Shown one piece after another: positions 34,494 to 45,584 of a stretch of DNA of 64,000 nt; the stretch's first letter is position 1, and each line of letters begins with the position of its first letter. The notes below the pieces were generated by a model. The model worked only from the letters and a program-made list of their open reading frames with translations, searched no databases and was not told the DNA's origin. A program made the translations under genes and the position numbers. Source of the stretch: Anaerobiospirillum thomasii (lineage in GTDB: Bacteria; Pseudomonadota; Gammaproteobacteria; Enterobacterales; Succinivibrionaceae); assembly GCF_900445255.1 (NCBI RefSeq), contig NZ_UAPU01000007.1, forward strand, positions 884,001-948,000, written 5' to 3'.

Positions 34494-35810
34494 TCAGTCA
34501 GCTCTGTTTCTTAAAACTGGCGGTACTTCCCATAACTGAGATTCAGATGAATCATCAGCCTCACCAAGTTTGACCTCCTGCGGCTCCATCAGATGGATGG
34601 TTGTGCTCTCCTGATTGCTTGGAGTTGCTGTTGGTGCAAAAGGATTTACATTGGTTTTCAAAGGAGAAGCCGGAGCTGCTGTCTGTACCTCCATGCCCTC
34701 TTGTGATCTTGTAAAAAATCCGCTCTCCTGTGCTCTTGCAGCACTGTTGTTGTGGCGTATAGAGGCCTGAGCTCTGGCCACAGCAGATGAATTTTCAACA
34801 GGAACATCAGAGCCTGAGATGCCAGCTATTAAAATGGTGATAGAAATCTGATCCTCGGCCATCTTGTCATCAAAGGTAAGACCGAATTTACAGTCAGCAT
34901 CCTCATCGGCATAGCTTTGAATCTCATTGCAGATATCTTCCCACTTGGCAATTGGGAAGTTTGGATTGACTATAGCATTGGCCAGAAGACCTGCAGCTGA
35001 TGAGATATCAACCTGTTCGATAAGGGGTGAATGAATGGCCTTTTGAATAGCATCTTCAACGAAGTTGGCTCCCTTGCCCATACCATTGCCAATCATGGCA
35101 TGGCCGCGGCCTGACATTACTGTGGTTACGTCGGCAAAGTCAAGATTGATAAAGCCTGGCTTGGTAATTGAATCAGTAATGCCTTTTACCGCATTTAACA
35201 GTACGTCATTGGCCTCGTTAAAGGCATTTACAATTGAGATATTAGCACCAAGGTTCTTTAAAAGCTTGTCATTATCTATAACAATAATGGAATCTACACG
35301 CTTTGAGAGCTCGGAAATACCTACCTCGGCATTTACCATATGTCTCTTGCCCTCAAATTTAAAAGGCTTGGTTACAACTGCCACAGTCAGGGCTCCTGCC
35401 TCCTGGGCAAGCTCTGCAATAATAGGAGAGGCACCGGTGCCGGTACCACCGCCCATACCGGCAGTGATAAATACCATATCAGAGCCGTGCAGCAGCTCTT
35501 TGAGCTTTTCACGTGATTCTTCAGCTGCCTTACGGCCTTTCTGTGGATCACAGCCTGCACCAAGACCGCTGGTAAGCTTGACACCTATCTGTACCACTTT
35601 GTGGGCTGTAGATTTGGTCAGAGCCAGAGAGTCAGTATTGACTGAAATAAACTCTACACCAGTGAGTTTCTGATTTATCATGTGCTGCAGTGTATTGCAG
35701 CCGCCTCCGCCAACGCCTACCACGCGAATCTTACATGGGCAGGATGGATGAATACAGTTGCTTACCTGATCCATATCATTTGTTACACTGTCTAGTTTAA
35801 AATCGCTCAT
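34494..35810 (-). CDS. ftsZ: Cell division protein FtsZ, copy 2 (last gene of the dcw operon)
   Basis: This copy holds the usual ftsZ place directly after ftsA. From the ATG at 35810 it has 438 residues; a TTG at 35828 would add six without homology. It keeps VVGVGGGGCNTLQHM (Cys where most have Gly/Asn-rich sequence), the tubulin signature GGGTGTGASP, the T7 loop NLDFAD and the C-terminal peptide LWEVPPVLRNRAD. Both copies therefore look able to polymerise, hydrolyse GTP and bind the same membrane tethers. They differ mostly in the N-terminal 30 residues and the linker. It may represent the housekeeping FtsZ, judging by position. Confidence 0.93.
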   Translation of the reverse strand: MSDFKLDSVTNDMDQVSNCIHPSCPCKIRVVGVGGGGCNTLQHMINQKLTGVEFISVNTDSLALTKSTAHKVVQIGVKLTSGLGAGCDPQKGRKAAEESREKLKELLHGSDMVFITAGMGGGTGTGASPIIAELAQEAGALTVAVVTKPFKFEGKRHMVNAEVGISELSKRVDSIIVIDNDKLLKNLGANISIVNAFNEANDVLLNAVKGITDSITKPGFINLDFADVTTVMSGRGHAMIGNGMGKGANFVEDAIQKAIHSPLIEQVDISSAAGLLANAIVNPNFPIAKWEDICNEIQSYADEDADCKFGLTFDDKMAEDQISITILIAGISGSDVPVENSSAVARAQASIRHNNSAARAQESGFFTRSQEGMEVQTAAPASPLKTNVNPFAPTATPSNQESTTIHLMEPQEVKLGEADDSSESQLWEVPPVLRNRAD

Positions 35811-35947
35811 AAAAAATCTCGCTTGCAAGAGGCTCTGCCTGGTACAACAATCAGTTCAAAACCTATTATATACATATTTTAAAAATGTACTTTATTTTTA
35901 TCTATTTATATAGCTCATATCTCAAAATATACTAAGCTGTTTGAATT

Positions 35948-37279
35948 TTAAAATTCCTTTTTCCACCAGTCAGTTACAGCTCTGAACATTTTTCCGACCT
36001 TGCTGTTAGGCTGCACACCATCTTCCTTGTGCACTGATTCAATAACCGGCATATAGCGCAGAAGACCTATAGGTACGGCCATGCTTGGATCTGCAAGCTC
36101 ACTTTTGGCCTCAACACCCAAAGGTATACCTATCTTGACGCCTACAAGACGGGTTGAATCAACATCTCTGTCAGGCTGCAGACCGCTTGAGGCTAAAATA
36201 TCAATGCCTGGCAGATTGGCCATGCCGCCGGTGAGCACAAAGCCCACGCTTAAATTATAGGCATCAGGGGACTGACGGGCAAGATATTCAATATTGTTGC
36301 AGATGGAGTTGAAAATATCCATAAGCGCATTCTGAATAACCTCGGCAAGACGGCCGCGTTTTACTATAACATTGTTCTCCACTCCGTCGGCAAAGGAGGC
36401 ATTGATGTTATAGAGCTGATTGTAATCCTCATCAGACAGATATTTGGCAAAAGCCACACCATACTGCTTTTTAAGCTCCTCGGCATAGCTTAGCGGAATA
36501 TGAAATTCAGAAGCAATGGCCTCGGTGATGCTGCGACCGCCTCTGTCTAAGCTGAAGGTGGCTACAAGTTTGTTTCTGTCATAGACGCATACATCAACAG
36601 TACCCTCGCCAAAATCAATAAGGCAGACACCAAGCTCCTTTTGCGGTTCTGTAAGAACGGCATTGGCAGAGGCAAGGCCTGAGAAAATCACATTATCAAT
36701 CTCAACATTTGGCGATACCTTTTCAATGGCTGCTCTGAAATTGTTCTCCTGACTTTCAGCACAGGAGATAATGTGGGCATTGACACCAAGACGCATGGCA
36801 TACTGATCTATAGGGTTTGAAACCATATAGTTGTTATCAAGCTCATAGCTTTGCGGTATAACATGAATAATATGATTGCCGTCCTTGACTTTGACGCTGC
36901 GGGCCATTTCTATTGCCTTGCTCTTGTCAATAGCACTTACAATGCCAGAAGGAACTACAATATCTCCTCTTTCATTTTTGGAGTCTATATGCTTGCCTGA
37001 AATACCTATATTGCAGTGCATCAGCGTAGTCTTGTTGTCGCTTTCATACTGCTGCACAATCTCAGAGAGTATTTCTGAGACACGTTGCAGATCACTTACA
37101 GCACCGGATATAATACCGTCTGAATATCTCTCGGTGTAATAGGTAATATTTAAATTGCCGTCCTCTGCAATATTGCCTGCAATAAGACGTATTTTGCTAG
37201 AGCCTATATCAATAGCAACCACAGTATCTCTGCTGGAATTGTTTTTAACACTGTCTTTTGTATTTTTTGCTTTAAACAT
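35948..37279 (-). CDS. ftsA: Cell division protein FtsA
   Basis: FtsA is the actin-like ATPase that tethers FtsZ to the inner membrane. The 443 residues have the phosphate-1 motif VVAIDIGSSKIRLIAG (about 19-34), the 1C domain, phosphate-2 CLIDFGEGTVDVCVYD and the adenosine motif GFVLTGGMANLPGI. The C-terminus ends in an amphipathic helix, MFRAVTDWWKKEF, matching the membrane-targeting helix of E. coli. The gene lies between ftsQ (21-bp gap) and ftsZ (137-bp gap). With two FtsZ copies carrying the same tail, it probably serves both (inference). Confidence 0.94.
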   Translation of the reverse strand: MFKAKNTKDSVKNNSSRDTVVAIDIGSSKIRLIAGNIAEDGNLNITYYTERYSDGIISGAVSDLQRVSEILSEIVQQYESDNKTTLMHCNIGISGKHIDSKNERGDIVVPSGIVSAIDKSKAIEMARSVKVKDGNHIIHVIPQSYELDNNYMVSNPIDQYAMRLGVNAHIISCAESQENNFRAAIEKVSPNVEIDNVIFSGLASANAVLTEPQKELGVCLIDFGEGTVDVCVYDRNKLVATFSLDRGGRSITEAIASEFHIPLSYAEELKKQYGVAFAKYLSDEDYNQLYNINASFADGVENNVIVKRGRLAEVIQNALMDIFNSICNNIEYLARQSPDAYNLSVGFVLTGGMANLPGIDILASSGLQPDRDVDSTRLVGVKIGIPLGVEAKSELADPSMAVPIGLLRYMPVIESVHKEDGVQPNSKVGKMFRAVTDWWKKEF

Positions 37280-37300
37280 ATAAAATCCTTGCCAGGAGAC

Positions 37301-38047
37301 CTACTTGTTTTTCCAACCTATTGAAAAACCAGAATCATATCTTAAATCAACATATTCCACATTATTGACATCAATGTCTGTCTTGGAAAATGCCTCAATA
37401 AAGGTTTTGATGCGCTGTGACAGAGGGTTTTTGGCCTCGTCACGCCCCAGGCGTAGCTCTATGCCGTTGGATAATGTGACATGATATCCTCTGGCACTGT
37501 CAAGCTTGACCTTTACCACCTCATAAGGTGTATTTTGAAATTCACTGATAAATTTTACAGTCTGATCATAAACTGTAGGAGCCAGGTAATCATGCGTGGC
37601 CTCAAGTTTGACCAAAGGCTCTTTAAAATCACGCATATTAGGATAAAAAGGCTCCCTGGTTTTAGCATCAAACAATCCATGATTAAAATATGCCGCAGGG
37701 ACATGCTCTACTACAGATACATCTAAAGTATCGGGCATTTTCTTCTTTACAGAGGCAGAGGCTATCCACGGATTCTGCATCAGAGCACTGCGTACCTCTT
37801 CAGTATCCAATGTTGTTATATTGGAGCCTGCAGCAGTTCTGCCTGTTATATCTGCAATATCCTTGCGTGACAGATATTTTAACACACCATCGACAACAAC
37901 TGCTCTTACCGGCATTAATCTGTCTGATCGTAAAACATCCTGAAAATGATAAAAAACGCAGATCATAGAGTAGCCGACAAATATGATACTGGCAATTCCA
38001 AGCAGATAATAGCCCCTCGTAAACTTTTTATACTTCTTTAAACTCAT
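37301..38047 (-). CDS. ftsQ: Cell division protein FtsQ
   Basis: FtsQ is a bitopic inner-membrane protein linking cytoplasmic and periplasmic parts of the divisome through FtsB/FtsL. The 248 residues have a short cytoplasmic start, one membrane helix (about 13-33), the POTRA domain ([20 protein letters not shown] to [10 protein letters not shown]) and the beta domain. The start overlaps the end of murC by 20 bases. In E. coli ddlB lies between murC and ftsQ; here it is missing. Confidence 0.9.
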   Translation of the reverse strand: MSLKKYKKFTRGYYLLGIASIIFVGYSMICVFYHFQDVLRSDRLMPVRAVVVDGVLKYLSRKDIADITGRTAAGSNITTLDTEEVRSALMQNPWIASASVKKKMPDTLDVSVVEHVPAAYFNHGLFDAKTREPFYPNMRDFKEPLVKLEATHDYLAPTVYDQTVKFISEFQNTPYEVVKVKLDSARGYHVTLSNGIELRLGRDEAKNPLSQRIKTFIEAFSKTDIDVNNVEYVDLRYDSGFSIGWKNK

Positions 38048-39473
38048 AACAACTCCACCTATGTTTTAATGTCCTGGCTACAGATACAACATTACCTGCA
38101 CCCTGAGTTAAAACGACATCGCCTTGCTTGACTATGGCGTCTAAAATTTCAGGAACATCAATAACTGAAGCTGCAAAATGAGGTTCAAGGCGGTTTTGCA
38201 TTCTGACTGAACGGCACAGATGGCGTCCGTCAATGCCTGCAATTGGCTCCTCGCCTGCGCTGTACACATCTAAAAGCACGAGCTCATCAACGCTCTGCAG
38301 AACCTTGACAAAATCCTCATACAGATCGCGTGTACGGGAATAGCGGTGTGGCTGAAAGACCATGACCAGACGGCGGTCTGGATAGGCATCTCTTACGGCC
38401 TTTATAGTGGCGGCAACTTCTGTAGGATGATGTCCATAATCATCAATAAGAGTAATCATGCCATGAGGAGCATTATAATCGCCGTACATCTGGAAACGAC
38501 GACCCACTCCCTGAAATTCTGACAGAGCAGAAACAATATCCTCATCGCATATTCCCTCCTCTGATGCCGCGGCCGCAGCTGCGGCTGCATTTTTGGCCAT
38601 ATGCAGACCTGGTAGAGATAAGTCGATTTTAAGAGGATCCTTATTTTTTCTTATAATAGTGAAGCTGGATCCCAGCCCCTTAGGTTTGTAATCAATTACT
38701 TTAAAATCAGCCTCATCACTGATGCCGTAAGTAACCACAGTGCGTCCTATGCGCGGCAGCAGTTTTTTGATGGTAGGACAGTCAATACAGACTATGGCTA
38801 CACCGTAAAAAGGCAGATTGTGTAAAAATTCTATAAATGTATCTTCAAGCTTGGAAAAATCGCCGTCATAGGTATCTAAGTGATCAGCCTCGATATTGGT
38901 CACCACAGTCATCATAGGCTGCAGATGTAAAAATGAGGCATCTGACTCATCGGCCTCGGCAATAAGATAGCGTGAGGTACCAAGACGGGCATTGGTGCCT
39001 GCTGAATTTAAAAGACCGCCTATAACAAAGGTAGGATCAAGCTGCGCCTTTGCATAGATACTGGCAATTAAACTTGTAGTTGTGGTTTTTCCATGGGTGC
39101 CGGCTACAGCAATACCATAGCGATAGCGCATAAGCTCGCCGAGCATCTCTGCTCGTCTGACCACAGGTATGCGTTTTTCTATGGCCTCTTTGACCTCAGG
39201 GTTTTCCTTGTTGATGGCAGATGACACTACAACTACCGAGGCACCCTGTACGTGCTCTGCTCTGTGGCCTTCAAATACTGTGACACCTAAAGACTCAAGA
39301 CGCTCTGTAACCTTGCTTCTGGCAATATCAGATCCTGAGACGCTGTAGCCTTCATTGAGCAGCACCTCAGCAATTCCACACATTCCAGATCCGCCTATAC
39401 CAACAAAATGAATACGTTTTACTTTGTGCATCAGCGGTACGGCAAGTTTAATTTTTGAGCATATGTCTTTCAT
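38028..39473 (-). CDS. murC: UDP-N-acetylmuramate-L-alanine ligase MurC
   Basis: MurC adds the first amino acid, L-alanine, to UDP-MurNAc in the cytoplasm, using ATP. The 481 residues contain the UDP-binding start [18 protein letters not shown], the ATP loop [14 protein letters not shown], the central metal and substrate region [14 protein letters not shown]-like segment ([13 protein letters not shown]), and the C-terminal [11 protein letters not shown] and [13 protein letters not shown] motifs specific to MurC. It overlaps ftsQ and follows murG by 67 bases. Confidence 0.96.
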   Translation of the reverse strand: MKDICSKIKLAVPLMHKVKRIHFVGIGGSGMCGIAEVLLNEGYSVSGSDIARSKVTERLESLGVTVFEGHRAEHVQGASVVVVSSAINKENPEVKEAIEKRIPVVRRAEMLGELMRYRYGIAVAGTHGKTTTTSLIASIYAKAQLDPTFVIGGLLNSAGTNARLGTSRYLIAEADESDASFLHLQPMMTVVTNIEADHLDTYDGDFSKLEDTFIEFLHNLPFYGVAIVCIDCPTIKKLLPRIGRTVVTYGISDEADFKVIDYKPKGLGSSFTIIRKNKDPLKIDLSLPGLHMAKNAAAAAAAASEEGICDEDIVSALSEFQGVGRRFQMYGDYNAPHGMITLIDDYGHHPTEVAATIKAVRDAYPDRRLVMVFQPHRYSRTRDLYEDFVKVLQSVDELVLLDVYSAGEEPIAGIDGRHLCRSVRMQNRLEPHFAASVIDVPEILDAIVKQGDVVLTQGAGNVVSVARTLKHRWSCYEFKEV

Positions 39474-39540
39474 TTAAAAAACCTGTAATTTTTTCTACTA
39501 TATCAGTACTTTTGTATAATGAAATTAAAATGATAAAAGA

Positions 39541-40602
39541 TTACAACTCAGAGAGTTTTTTAATAATTTTGTCAGTTGCATCAATGCTGGCTATCCTTTT
39601 AGCCTGCTGCGCCATATTTTCAAGTTTAGATCTGTCATCTATAAGCCCCTGCAGAAGCTCAGGTAGCTTATCTGAAAGATCCTTTTGAGCCACCAGCAAA
39701 GAGGCGCCCTCTGAGACCATAGTCATGGCATTTTTGGTCTGATGATCATCAACAGCACTTGGTAGTGGTACAAAAATGGCAGGCAGACCTGCAACTCCCA
39801 CCTCAGCGCAAGTTAGAGCGCCGGCTCTGCAGATAACAAGATGAGCCTCTTCAAAGGCTTTATCCATATCATCTATAAAATCAACAACGCTGACCTCAAA
39901 TTTATCCTTGCGATAGAGCTTATAGGTTTTATCTGAATTATCCCTGCCGGTCTGATGCGTAACAGAAATAGTCTGTGCCTCAACATTAAGGTTGTTGATA
40001 ATACCAGGCACTATATCATTTAAAGCCTTGGCACCTAATGAACCGCCTACAATAAGTATATTGATGCGACCTGTAAAATCACGCTGTCTATCATGCAGTG
40101 CCACTATGCTTTTGCGCACAGGATTGCCTGTAAGCACCACATTTGAACCCTCAAAGGCACCAGGAAAGCCTAAAAATATAACCTTGGCAAAGCGTGAGAG
40201 TATCTTGTTGGTCATACCGGCTGAGGCATTCTGCTCATGCAGCACCAAAGGTATTGAGCACAAATAGGCGCTCATACCGCCAGGACCTGCGGCATAGCCT
40301 CCCATGCCAATCACCAGATCAGGCTTGAATTTTTTTAAGATGGCGCGTGACTGCATTATGGACTTTAAAATCATAAAAGGCGCTGTAAGCTTTCTTAAAG
40401 CCCCGTTGCCTCTTATGCCTCTGACATCTATATACTCAATATCAAAGCCATACTTTGGCACTAAAGCCTCTTCCATTCTACCCCTAGTGCCAAGCCATAA
40501 AATACTTGCACCCTGCTCTTTTAAAGCAGTGGCAATAGCCAGAGCAGGAAACACATGACCGCCGGTACCGCCGGCCATAATAACAACACGTTTTAACTGC
40601 AT
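39541..40602 (-). CDS. murG: Undecaprenyl-diphospho-muramoylpentapeptide GlcNAc-transferase MurG
   Basis: MurG converts lipid I to lipid II on the inner face of the membrane. The 353 residues have the N-terminal glycine loop MAGGTGGHVFPALAIA, the linker GNPVRKS, GGSLGAKALN and the donor site ICRAGALTCAEVGVAGLPAIFVPLP (in part). The gene follows ftsW by 3 bases, so translation is coupled. Position in the dcw cluster is standard. Confidence 0.96.
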   Translation of the reverse strand: MQLKRVVIMAGGTGGHVFPALAIATALKEQGASILWLGTRGRMEEALVPKYGFDIEYIDVRGIRGNGALRKLTAPFMILKSIMQSRAILKKFKPDLVIGMGGYAAGPGGMSAYLCSIPLVLHEQNASAGMTNKILSRFAKVIFLGFPGAFEGSNVVLTGNPVRKSIVALHDRQRDFTGRINILIVGGSLGAKALNDIVPGIINNLNVEAQTISVTHQTGRDNSDKTYKLYRKDKFEVSVVDFIDDMDKAFEEAHLVICRAGALTCAEVGVAGLPAIFVPLPSAVDDHQTKNAMTMVSEGASLLVAQKDLSDKLPELLQGLIDDRSKLENMAQQAKRIASIDATDKIIKKLSEL

Positions 40603-40605
40603 TTT

Positions 40606-41778
40606 TTAACCTATAAAATTCTCTTTTTGCTCTCTGTAGCGTCTTTTGAGCTCTTTTTGAATAATGTTGTTGCGCCATTCAAAATCAATGCGCAAAAGCA
40701 CGGCTATGCCGGCCATGGTCACCATCAAAGATGAACCGCCATAGCTGACAAGTGGCAAAGTCAAACCTTTAGTCGGAAGGCCACCTGAGGCCACGCCAAT
40801 ATTAATAACTGTCTGCAGACAGAGCCAGACACCTATGCCGTAGGCTACAAAACCCTGAAAAATGGCGCCTTCTCGCAATATAGAAAATGACAGACGCAAA
40901 GCCTTGTAGACTATTAAAAACTCAATGGCAATAAGTACACACATGCCTGCAAAACCAAATTCCTCACCAAAGATTGAGGTGATAAAATCAGTATGAGCCT
41001 CTGGTAGATAACCTAATTTCTGAATAGAGTTGCCAAGGCCCTCTCCAAAGAGATTGCCACGGCCAAAGGCCATTAAAGACTGTGTCAGCTGATAACCGCT
41101 GCCAAACGGATCACTCCATGGATCTAAAAATGTCAGCAGACGCTGCACACGATATGGCGCCAGCACTGCCACCACGGCAATAGAAAAGGCCACACCTACA
41201 AACATAATAAGATACTGCAGCAACCTTGCGCAGGCGGCAAAGAGTATGGACATGGTCACCACGGTAACCACCACCAGCGAACCAAAGTCAGGCTGCAAAA
41301 TTAAAAGCAGTGCAATAAAGGCAATAAAGCCACCTGCCTTTAAAAAGCCTTTTCTGGTCTCGCGCACCTCTTCAATTTTGCGCGAGCAGTAGCTTGAAAA
41401 AAACATAATCCAGACCAGCTTTAAAATTTCGGCCGGCTGCAGATTAACAAAACCCAAATCTATCCAGCGTTTGGCCTGATTGATCTCACGGCCTACAATA
41501 AGCACCAAAAGCAACAGCGCAAAGGTTATAAACAGCACATAGATTATGTATTTTTCATAGATGTCCGTAGGTACTGCAACCGTCACTATGCCTATAATCA
41601 AAGCTGCAACTATGTAGATAAGCTGTCTTTTTAAATAGTGATTTTCATCGCCAAAACGGCTCAATGCCTCCATCACAGAGGCAGAACTTACCAGAACCAC
41701 ACTTATAACCAGAAGGGCTATCACACACAGCAACAATACTCTGTCATACTGCAGCCCCTTATATGAAGCGGCGCTCAT
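40606..41778 (-). CDS. ftsW: Septal peptidoglycan polymerase FtsW
   Basis: FtsW is the SEDS-family glycosyltransferase that polymerises lipid II at the septum together with FtsI. The 390 residues form about ten membrane helices with the family signature PEAHTDFIT SIFGEEFGF (split here) and the C-terminal GLPTKGLTLPLVSYGGSS. The catalytic aspartate lies in EAHTDF. It sits between murD and murG as in E. coli and overlaps neither. Confidence 0.95.
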   Translation of the reverse strand: MSAASYKGLQYDRVLLLCVIALLVISVVLVSSASVMEALSRFGDENHYLKRQLIYIVAALIIGIVTVAVPTDIYEKYIIYVLFITFALLLLVLIVGREINQAKRWIDLGFVNLQPAEILKLVWIMFFSSYCSRKIEEVRETRKGFLKAGGFIAFIALLLILQPDFGSLVVVTVVTMSILFAACARLLQYLIMFVGVAFSIAVVAVLAPYRVQRLLTFLDPWSDPFGSGYQLTQSLMAFGRGNLFGEGLGNSIQKLGYLPEAHTDFITSIFGEEFGFAGMCVLIAIEFLIVYKALRLSFSILREGAIFQGFVAYGIGVWLCLQTVINIGVASGGLPTKGLTLPLVSYGGSSLMVTMAGIAVLLRIDFEWRNNIIQKELKRRYREQKENFIG

Positions 41779-41780
41779 TT

Positions 41781-43121
41781 CTACTTGCTGTCCAGATGAT
41801 TGACCATATTGGCAAAAACACGTCCACGCTCCTCATAGCCTTTGAACTGATCAAATGAGGCACAGGCTGGGGATAGCAGCACTGCCATATCCTCTGATGC
41901 CATCATAAAGGCCTCATTTAAAGCCTGACGCAAGTTCAAAACCCCCTTGGTATATTCAGGGTTTAGATCAATTAACTGTTTTGCATCCTGTCCAAAACAG
42001 TACATAAATTTAACCTCACGGCCAAGATACCGCTTAAGAGGAGTAAAATCCTGACCCTTGCCAAGCCCCCCGGCGAGCAGAATAATTCCCTTTTTATGCT
42101 TGCCACTAAGACCTACAATGGCAGCCTCTGCTGATGCCACATTAGTGGCTTTTGAGTCATTGTAGAAACTTATACCGTCAAGTACGCGTACGAGCTGACA
42201 GCGATGACTCAAACCTATAAACGATTTGACGGCACTTTTTTGTACCTGTCTGTCTATGCCAAGACAGTCGCACAGAGCCATAGCGGCCAGCACATTGAGC
42301 TCATTGTGTGTGCCATAGATGGTAAGCTCTCTTGTATCTATAAACTCCTCACCATTGATGGTAAGGTAGGTCACACCACCTACAACTTTGCGGCCATAGT
42401 CTTTGTCATCAAGACCAAAGCTTGCGCAATACTTTGCATTCTTAGGATAGGTGCCAGCATCTTCACGGTTGACAATAATATTTTTGGTATTGGCAAAGAT
42501 ACGGTGTTTGGCCTGTCTGTACAGCTCAATAGAGCCATCATAACGATCAAGATGATCCTCTGTAACATTTAAAATCACGCCTGCATCAATGTGCAGTGAT
42601 GAGGTGGTCTCAAGCTCAAATGATGACAGCTCAAGCACATACACATCAATGCTGTCATCTAAAATATCAAACACAGCATTGCCAAAGTTGGCACCCACAG
42701 CCACATTAAGACCTGCCTGTGAGAGCATATGACCTGTAAGAGCTGTAACTGTTGATTTACCGTTGGAGCCTGTAATACCGACTATTTTAGCCTTTGATTT
42801 ATTCTCATTGAGCTCACGGGCAAAAAGCTCTACATCACCAATGATTTCAACGTCATTGACAATGGCTTTAAAAGCATCATGATACAAAGGCAGACCTGGG
42901 GAGATGACTATCATGTCAAACTCTTTTAAAACCTTTGCATCAAGAGGGCCAAGATTGATATCAAGCCCTGCAGGAAGCTCCTCCAGATGAGGAGGATTGT
43001 ATCTTGTATCAAACACGGCCAGATGCTTAAGATCGTGCTTTAACAGATATGAAACAACTGCAATATTAGAAATACCAAGACCTATAACTGCAATCTTTTT
43101 ACCATTTAATTTACTGTTCAT
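41781..43121 (-). CDS. murD: UDP-N-acetylmuramoyl-L-alanine-D-glutamate ligase MurD
   Basis: MurD adds D-glutamate to UDP-MurNAc-L-Ala. The 446 residues carry IAVIGLGISNIAVVSYL at the nucleotide-sugar site, the ATP loop GITGSNGKSTVTAL, NVTEDHLDRYDG and the C-terminal FYNDSKATN and LLAGGLGKGQDFTPL. Length and motifs are those of the family. Two bases separate it from ftsW. Confidence 0.96.
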   Translation of the reverse strand: MNSKLNGKKIAVIGLGISNIAVVSYLLKHDLKHLAVFDTRYNPPHLEELPAGLDINLGPLDAKVLKEFDMIVISPGLPLYHDAFKAIVNDVEIIGDVELFARELNENKSKAKIVGITGSNGKSTVTALTGHMLSQAGLNVAVGANFGNAVFDILDDSIDVYVLELSSFELETTSSLHIDAGVILNVTEDHLDRYDGSIELYRQAKHRIFANTKNIIVNREDAGTYPKNAKYCASFGLDDKDYGRKVVGGVTYLTINGEEFIDTRELTIYGTHNELNVLAAMALCDCLGIDRQVQKSAVKSFIGLSHRCQLVRVLDGISFYNDSKATNVASAEAAIVGLSGKHKKGIILLAGGLGKGQDFTPLKRYLGREVKFMYCFGQDAKQLIDLNPEYTKGVLNLRQALNEAFMMASEDMAVLLSPACASFDQFKGYEERGRVFANMVNHLDSK

Positions 43122-43128
43122 ACAACAC

Positions 43129-44211
43129 CTAACGCAGCTTTAAAGTGATAAGGCCGATTAAAACAAGCACTAAAGTTATAATCCAAAAGCGCATAAAGAC
43201 GCGTGGCTCAGGCCAGCCGCCCTTTTCAAAATGATGGTGGATAGGAGCCATTTTAAAGATACGGCGCCCGCGCATTTTATAAGAGCCCACCTGTAAAATC
43301 ACACTTATGGTTTCAAGCACAAAGATACCGCCCATGATAAAGAGCAGTATTTCCTGACGGATTAAAATGGCAATAATACCAAGCACTGCACCTAAGGCCA
43401 GTGAGCCTACATCACCCATGAACACCTCGGCCGGATAGGTGTTAAACCATAAAAAGCCAAGACCTGCACCTACAATTACTGTACAGGCAATAACCAGATC
43501 GGAGGCATTTGGTACAAATGGAATAAACAGATACTGTGCATAATTGGCATTTGAGGTCAGATAGGCAATAATGCCAAGACCTGCAGCCACAGTGATTGTG
43601 GTGGTAATGGCCAGACCATCAAGTCCGTCTGTTAGATTTACAGCATTTGAAGAGCCTGTAAGTACAAAATAGGCCAGAGGTATGAGTAAAAAGCCAATAT
43701 CAGGCATAAACTCCTTGAAAAACGGTACTACCAGTGTAGTCTCGGCCTCGGTTGTGGAAAAGCCATAGATACAGCAGGCAAGAGCAATGGCAGCCGTTGA
43801 CTGCCAGAAATACTTGTATTTAGCTCTAAGACCGTCTGAGTTGTGGCGCACAACTTTTAAATAGTCATCGGCAAAACCTATGGCGCCGTAAAAGAGAAGA
43901 GTGGCTATGGTGTACCAGGTATATGGATTGTCAAAGCGACACCACAAAAGCATGGTTACAACAATGGTGCCATTGATTAAAAGACCGCCCATCGTAGGTG
44001 TGCCCTGCTTTTTAAGATGGCTTTCAGGACCGTCTTTTCTTATAACCTGACCAAAGTGCAGCATCTGCAGCGAGCGTATAACTGCAGGACCTAGCCACAA
44101 TGACAGGGCCAGGGCTGTAAACAGTGACATTACGGCACGAAAAGTCAGATACTCAACAACTCTAAATGATGGTATATACTGCGATATCCACTCAGACAGC
44201 AAAATTAGCAT
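43129..44211 (-). CDS. mraY: Phospho-N-acetylmuramoyl-pentapeptide transferase MraY
   Basis: MraY makes lipid I from UDP-MurNAc-pentapeptide and undecaprenyl phosphate in the inner membrane. The 360 residues have ten membrane helices, [10 protein letters not shown] near residue 70, FADDYLKV (catalytic aspartates), [21 protein letters not shown] and the [17 protein letters not shown] loop. All active-site residues are present. The gene overlaps murF by 7 bases. Confidence 0.97.
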   Translation of the reverse strand: MLILLSEWISQYIPSFRVVEYLTFRAVMSLFTALALSLWLGPAVIRSLQMLHFGQVIRKDGPESHLKKQGTPTMGGLLINGTIVVTMLLWCRFDNPYTWYTIATLLFYGAIGFADDYLKVVRHNSDGLRAKYKYFWQSTAAIALACCIYGFSTTEAETTLVVPFFKEFMPDIGFLLIPLAYFVLTGSSNAVNLTDGLDGLAITTTITVAAGLGIIAYLTSNANYAQYLFIPFVPNASDLVIACTVIVGAGLGFLWFNTYPAEVFMGDVGSLALGAVLGIIAILIRQEILLFIMGGIFVLETISVILQVGSYKMRGRRIFKMAPIHHHFEKGGWPEPRVFMRFWIITLVLVLIGLITLKLR

Positions 44212-45584
44212 TTTTTACATTTCCTATTCATTAAAGGCTCAACAATTTTCTCCATATGCATAGCATGTGAGCCTTTGACCAGCACCACTGGCTTTACATG
44301 CTCATTGAGCATTGAATCTAAAAAGGTATACAGACTTTCGTGATTGGCAAAGTGCATGGCATGATTGCCCATAACCTTGACAGTATGCATGGACAGAGGT
44401 CCCATGCACAGCATGCGGTCAATATTGTGCAGCCTTGCATAAGCACCTATTTTCTGATGCAGTGCCACAGCCTCATCTCCAAGCTCTCCCATGTCAGAGA
44501 ACACGAATATTTTAAAGCCGTTAAAGTGCGATAGTGTGTCGATGGCGGCTAAAACTGCATTGACACTGGCATTGTATGAATCATCTATTAAGATAAAATC
44601 GCCTCTGTCAACAATATTAAAGCGCCCCTGAGTGGCCTGCACATCATTCAACCCCCTGACAACAGCCTCTTTATCAGCTCCCATGCACAGACATAAGGCG
44701 CAGGCAGCGGCTGCATTCTGGGCATTGTGACGGCCTAAAAGATTAAGCTTTATATCGGCACTGAAGTTTTCGCACACCAGGGTAAAGGCACAGCCATCAA
44801 GCGATTCTTTAAGATTGGTTATTGTGACAAAAGAGCCTTCTTTAAAACCAAAGGTCTTTAACTGACCCTTTTTGCAATAGTCAGCATAATCTGCAAGCCA
44901 TCTTTCATAATAGGCACTGTCAGATGGAACAACACCAAAGCCACCGCGCTCTAGCACATCATCAAGAATCTCAGATTTGCCTTTGTACACGCCATCATAA
45001 GAGCCAAAACCCTCAATGTGGGCAGCTCCTACATTGGTAATAACACAGGCCTGTGACTTTACAAATTCACAGGTTCTTTTTATATCGTTTAGATGACTTG
45101 CACCCTGTTCAATAACTGCATAGTCATAGCTCTCATCAAGGCGCAAGAGAGTAAGCGGCACACCCACATCATTGTTGAAATTGCCCTTGGTAGCAAGTGT
45201 TTTACCCATGCATGAAAGAATTGACAGACACATCTCTTTTACTGTGGTTTTACCGCATGAGCCTGTCACTGAGCAGACTTTAACTCCACTTTTATCTCTG
45301 ACAATCTCACCGGCCTTGCCTAAAAGACGCAGTGTGTCGCCACATTCTATATATGGAGTATCAATATCGACATTTTTACTTACAGCAAAAAATGAAGCGC
45401 CATTGGCTCTGGCATCTTCAATAAAATCATGCGCATCAAAACGCTCGCCCTTGAGCGCCACAAAAAGAGTATTGCTGTCAGCACAGTCCTTTGAATTGGT
45501 GCTTACACGTCTGACAGTTGCATCAGATCCGTGCAGTCTGCCATCTGCTCTTGCAGCAAGCTCGCTTAACTTAAAATCAATCAC
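44205..45584 (-). CDS. murF: UDP-MurNAc-tripeptide D-alanyl-D-alanine ligase MurF
   Basis: MurF adds the D-Ala-D-Ala dipeptide to complete the pentapeptide precursor. ATP loop [28 protein letters not shown] and [12 protein letters not shown] are clear. The GTG at 45584 (GGGA 7 bases upstream) aligns with the E. coli start; another GTG at 45605 would add seven unrelated residues. The start overlaps the end of murE by 8 bases. The C-terminus is cysteine-rich (NRKCKKC). Confidence 0.94.
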   Translation of the reverse strand: MIDFKLSELAARADGRLHGSDATVRRVSTNSKDCADSNTLFVALKGERFDAHDFIEDARANGASFFAVSKNVDIDTPYIECGDTLRLLGKAGEIVRDKSGVKVCSVTGSCGKTTVKEMCLSILSCMGKTLATKGNFNNDVGVPLTLLRLDESYDYAVIEQGASHLNDIKRTCEFVKSQACVITNVGAAHIEGFGSYDGVYKGKSEILDDVLERGGFGVVPSDSAYYERWLADYADYCKKGQLKTFGFKEGSFVTITNLKESLDGCAFTLVCENFSADIKLNLLGRHNAQNAAAACALCLCMGADKEAVVRGLNDVQATQGRFNIVDRGDFILIDDSYNASVNAVLAAIDTLSHFNGFKIFVFSDMGELGDEAVALHQKIGAYARLHNIDRMLCMGPLSMHTVKVMGNHAMHFANHESLYTFLDSMLNEHVKPVVLVKGSHAMHMEKIVEPLMNRKCKKC

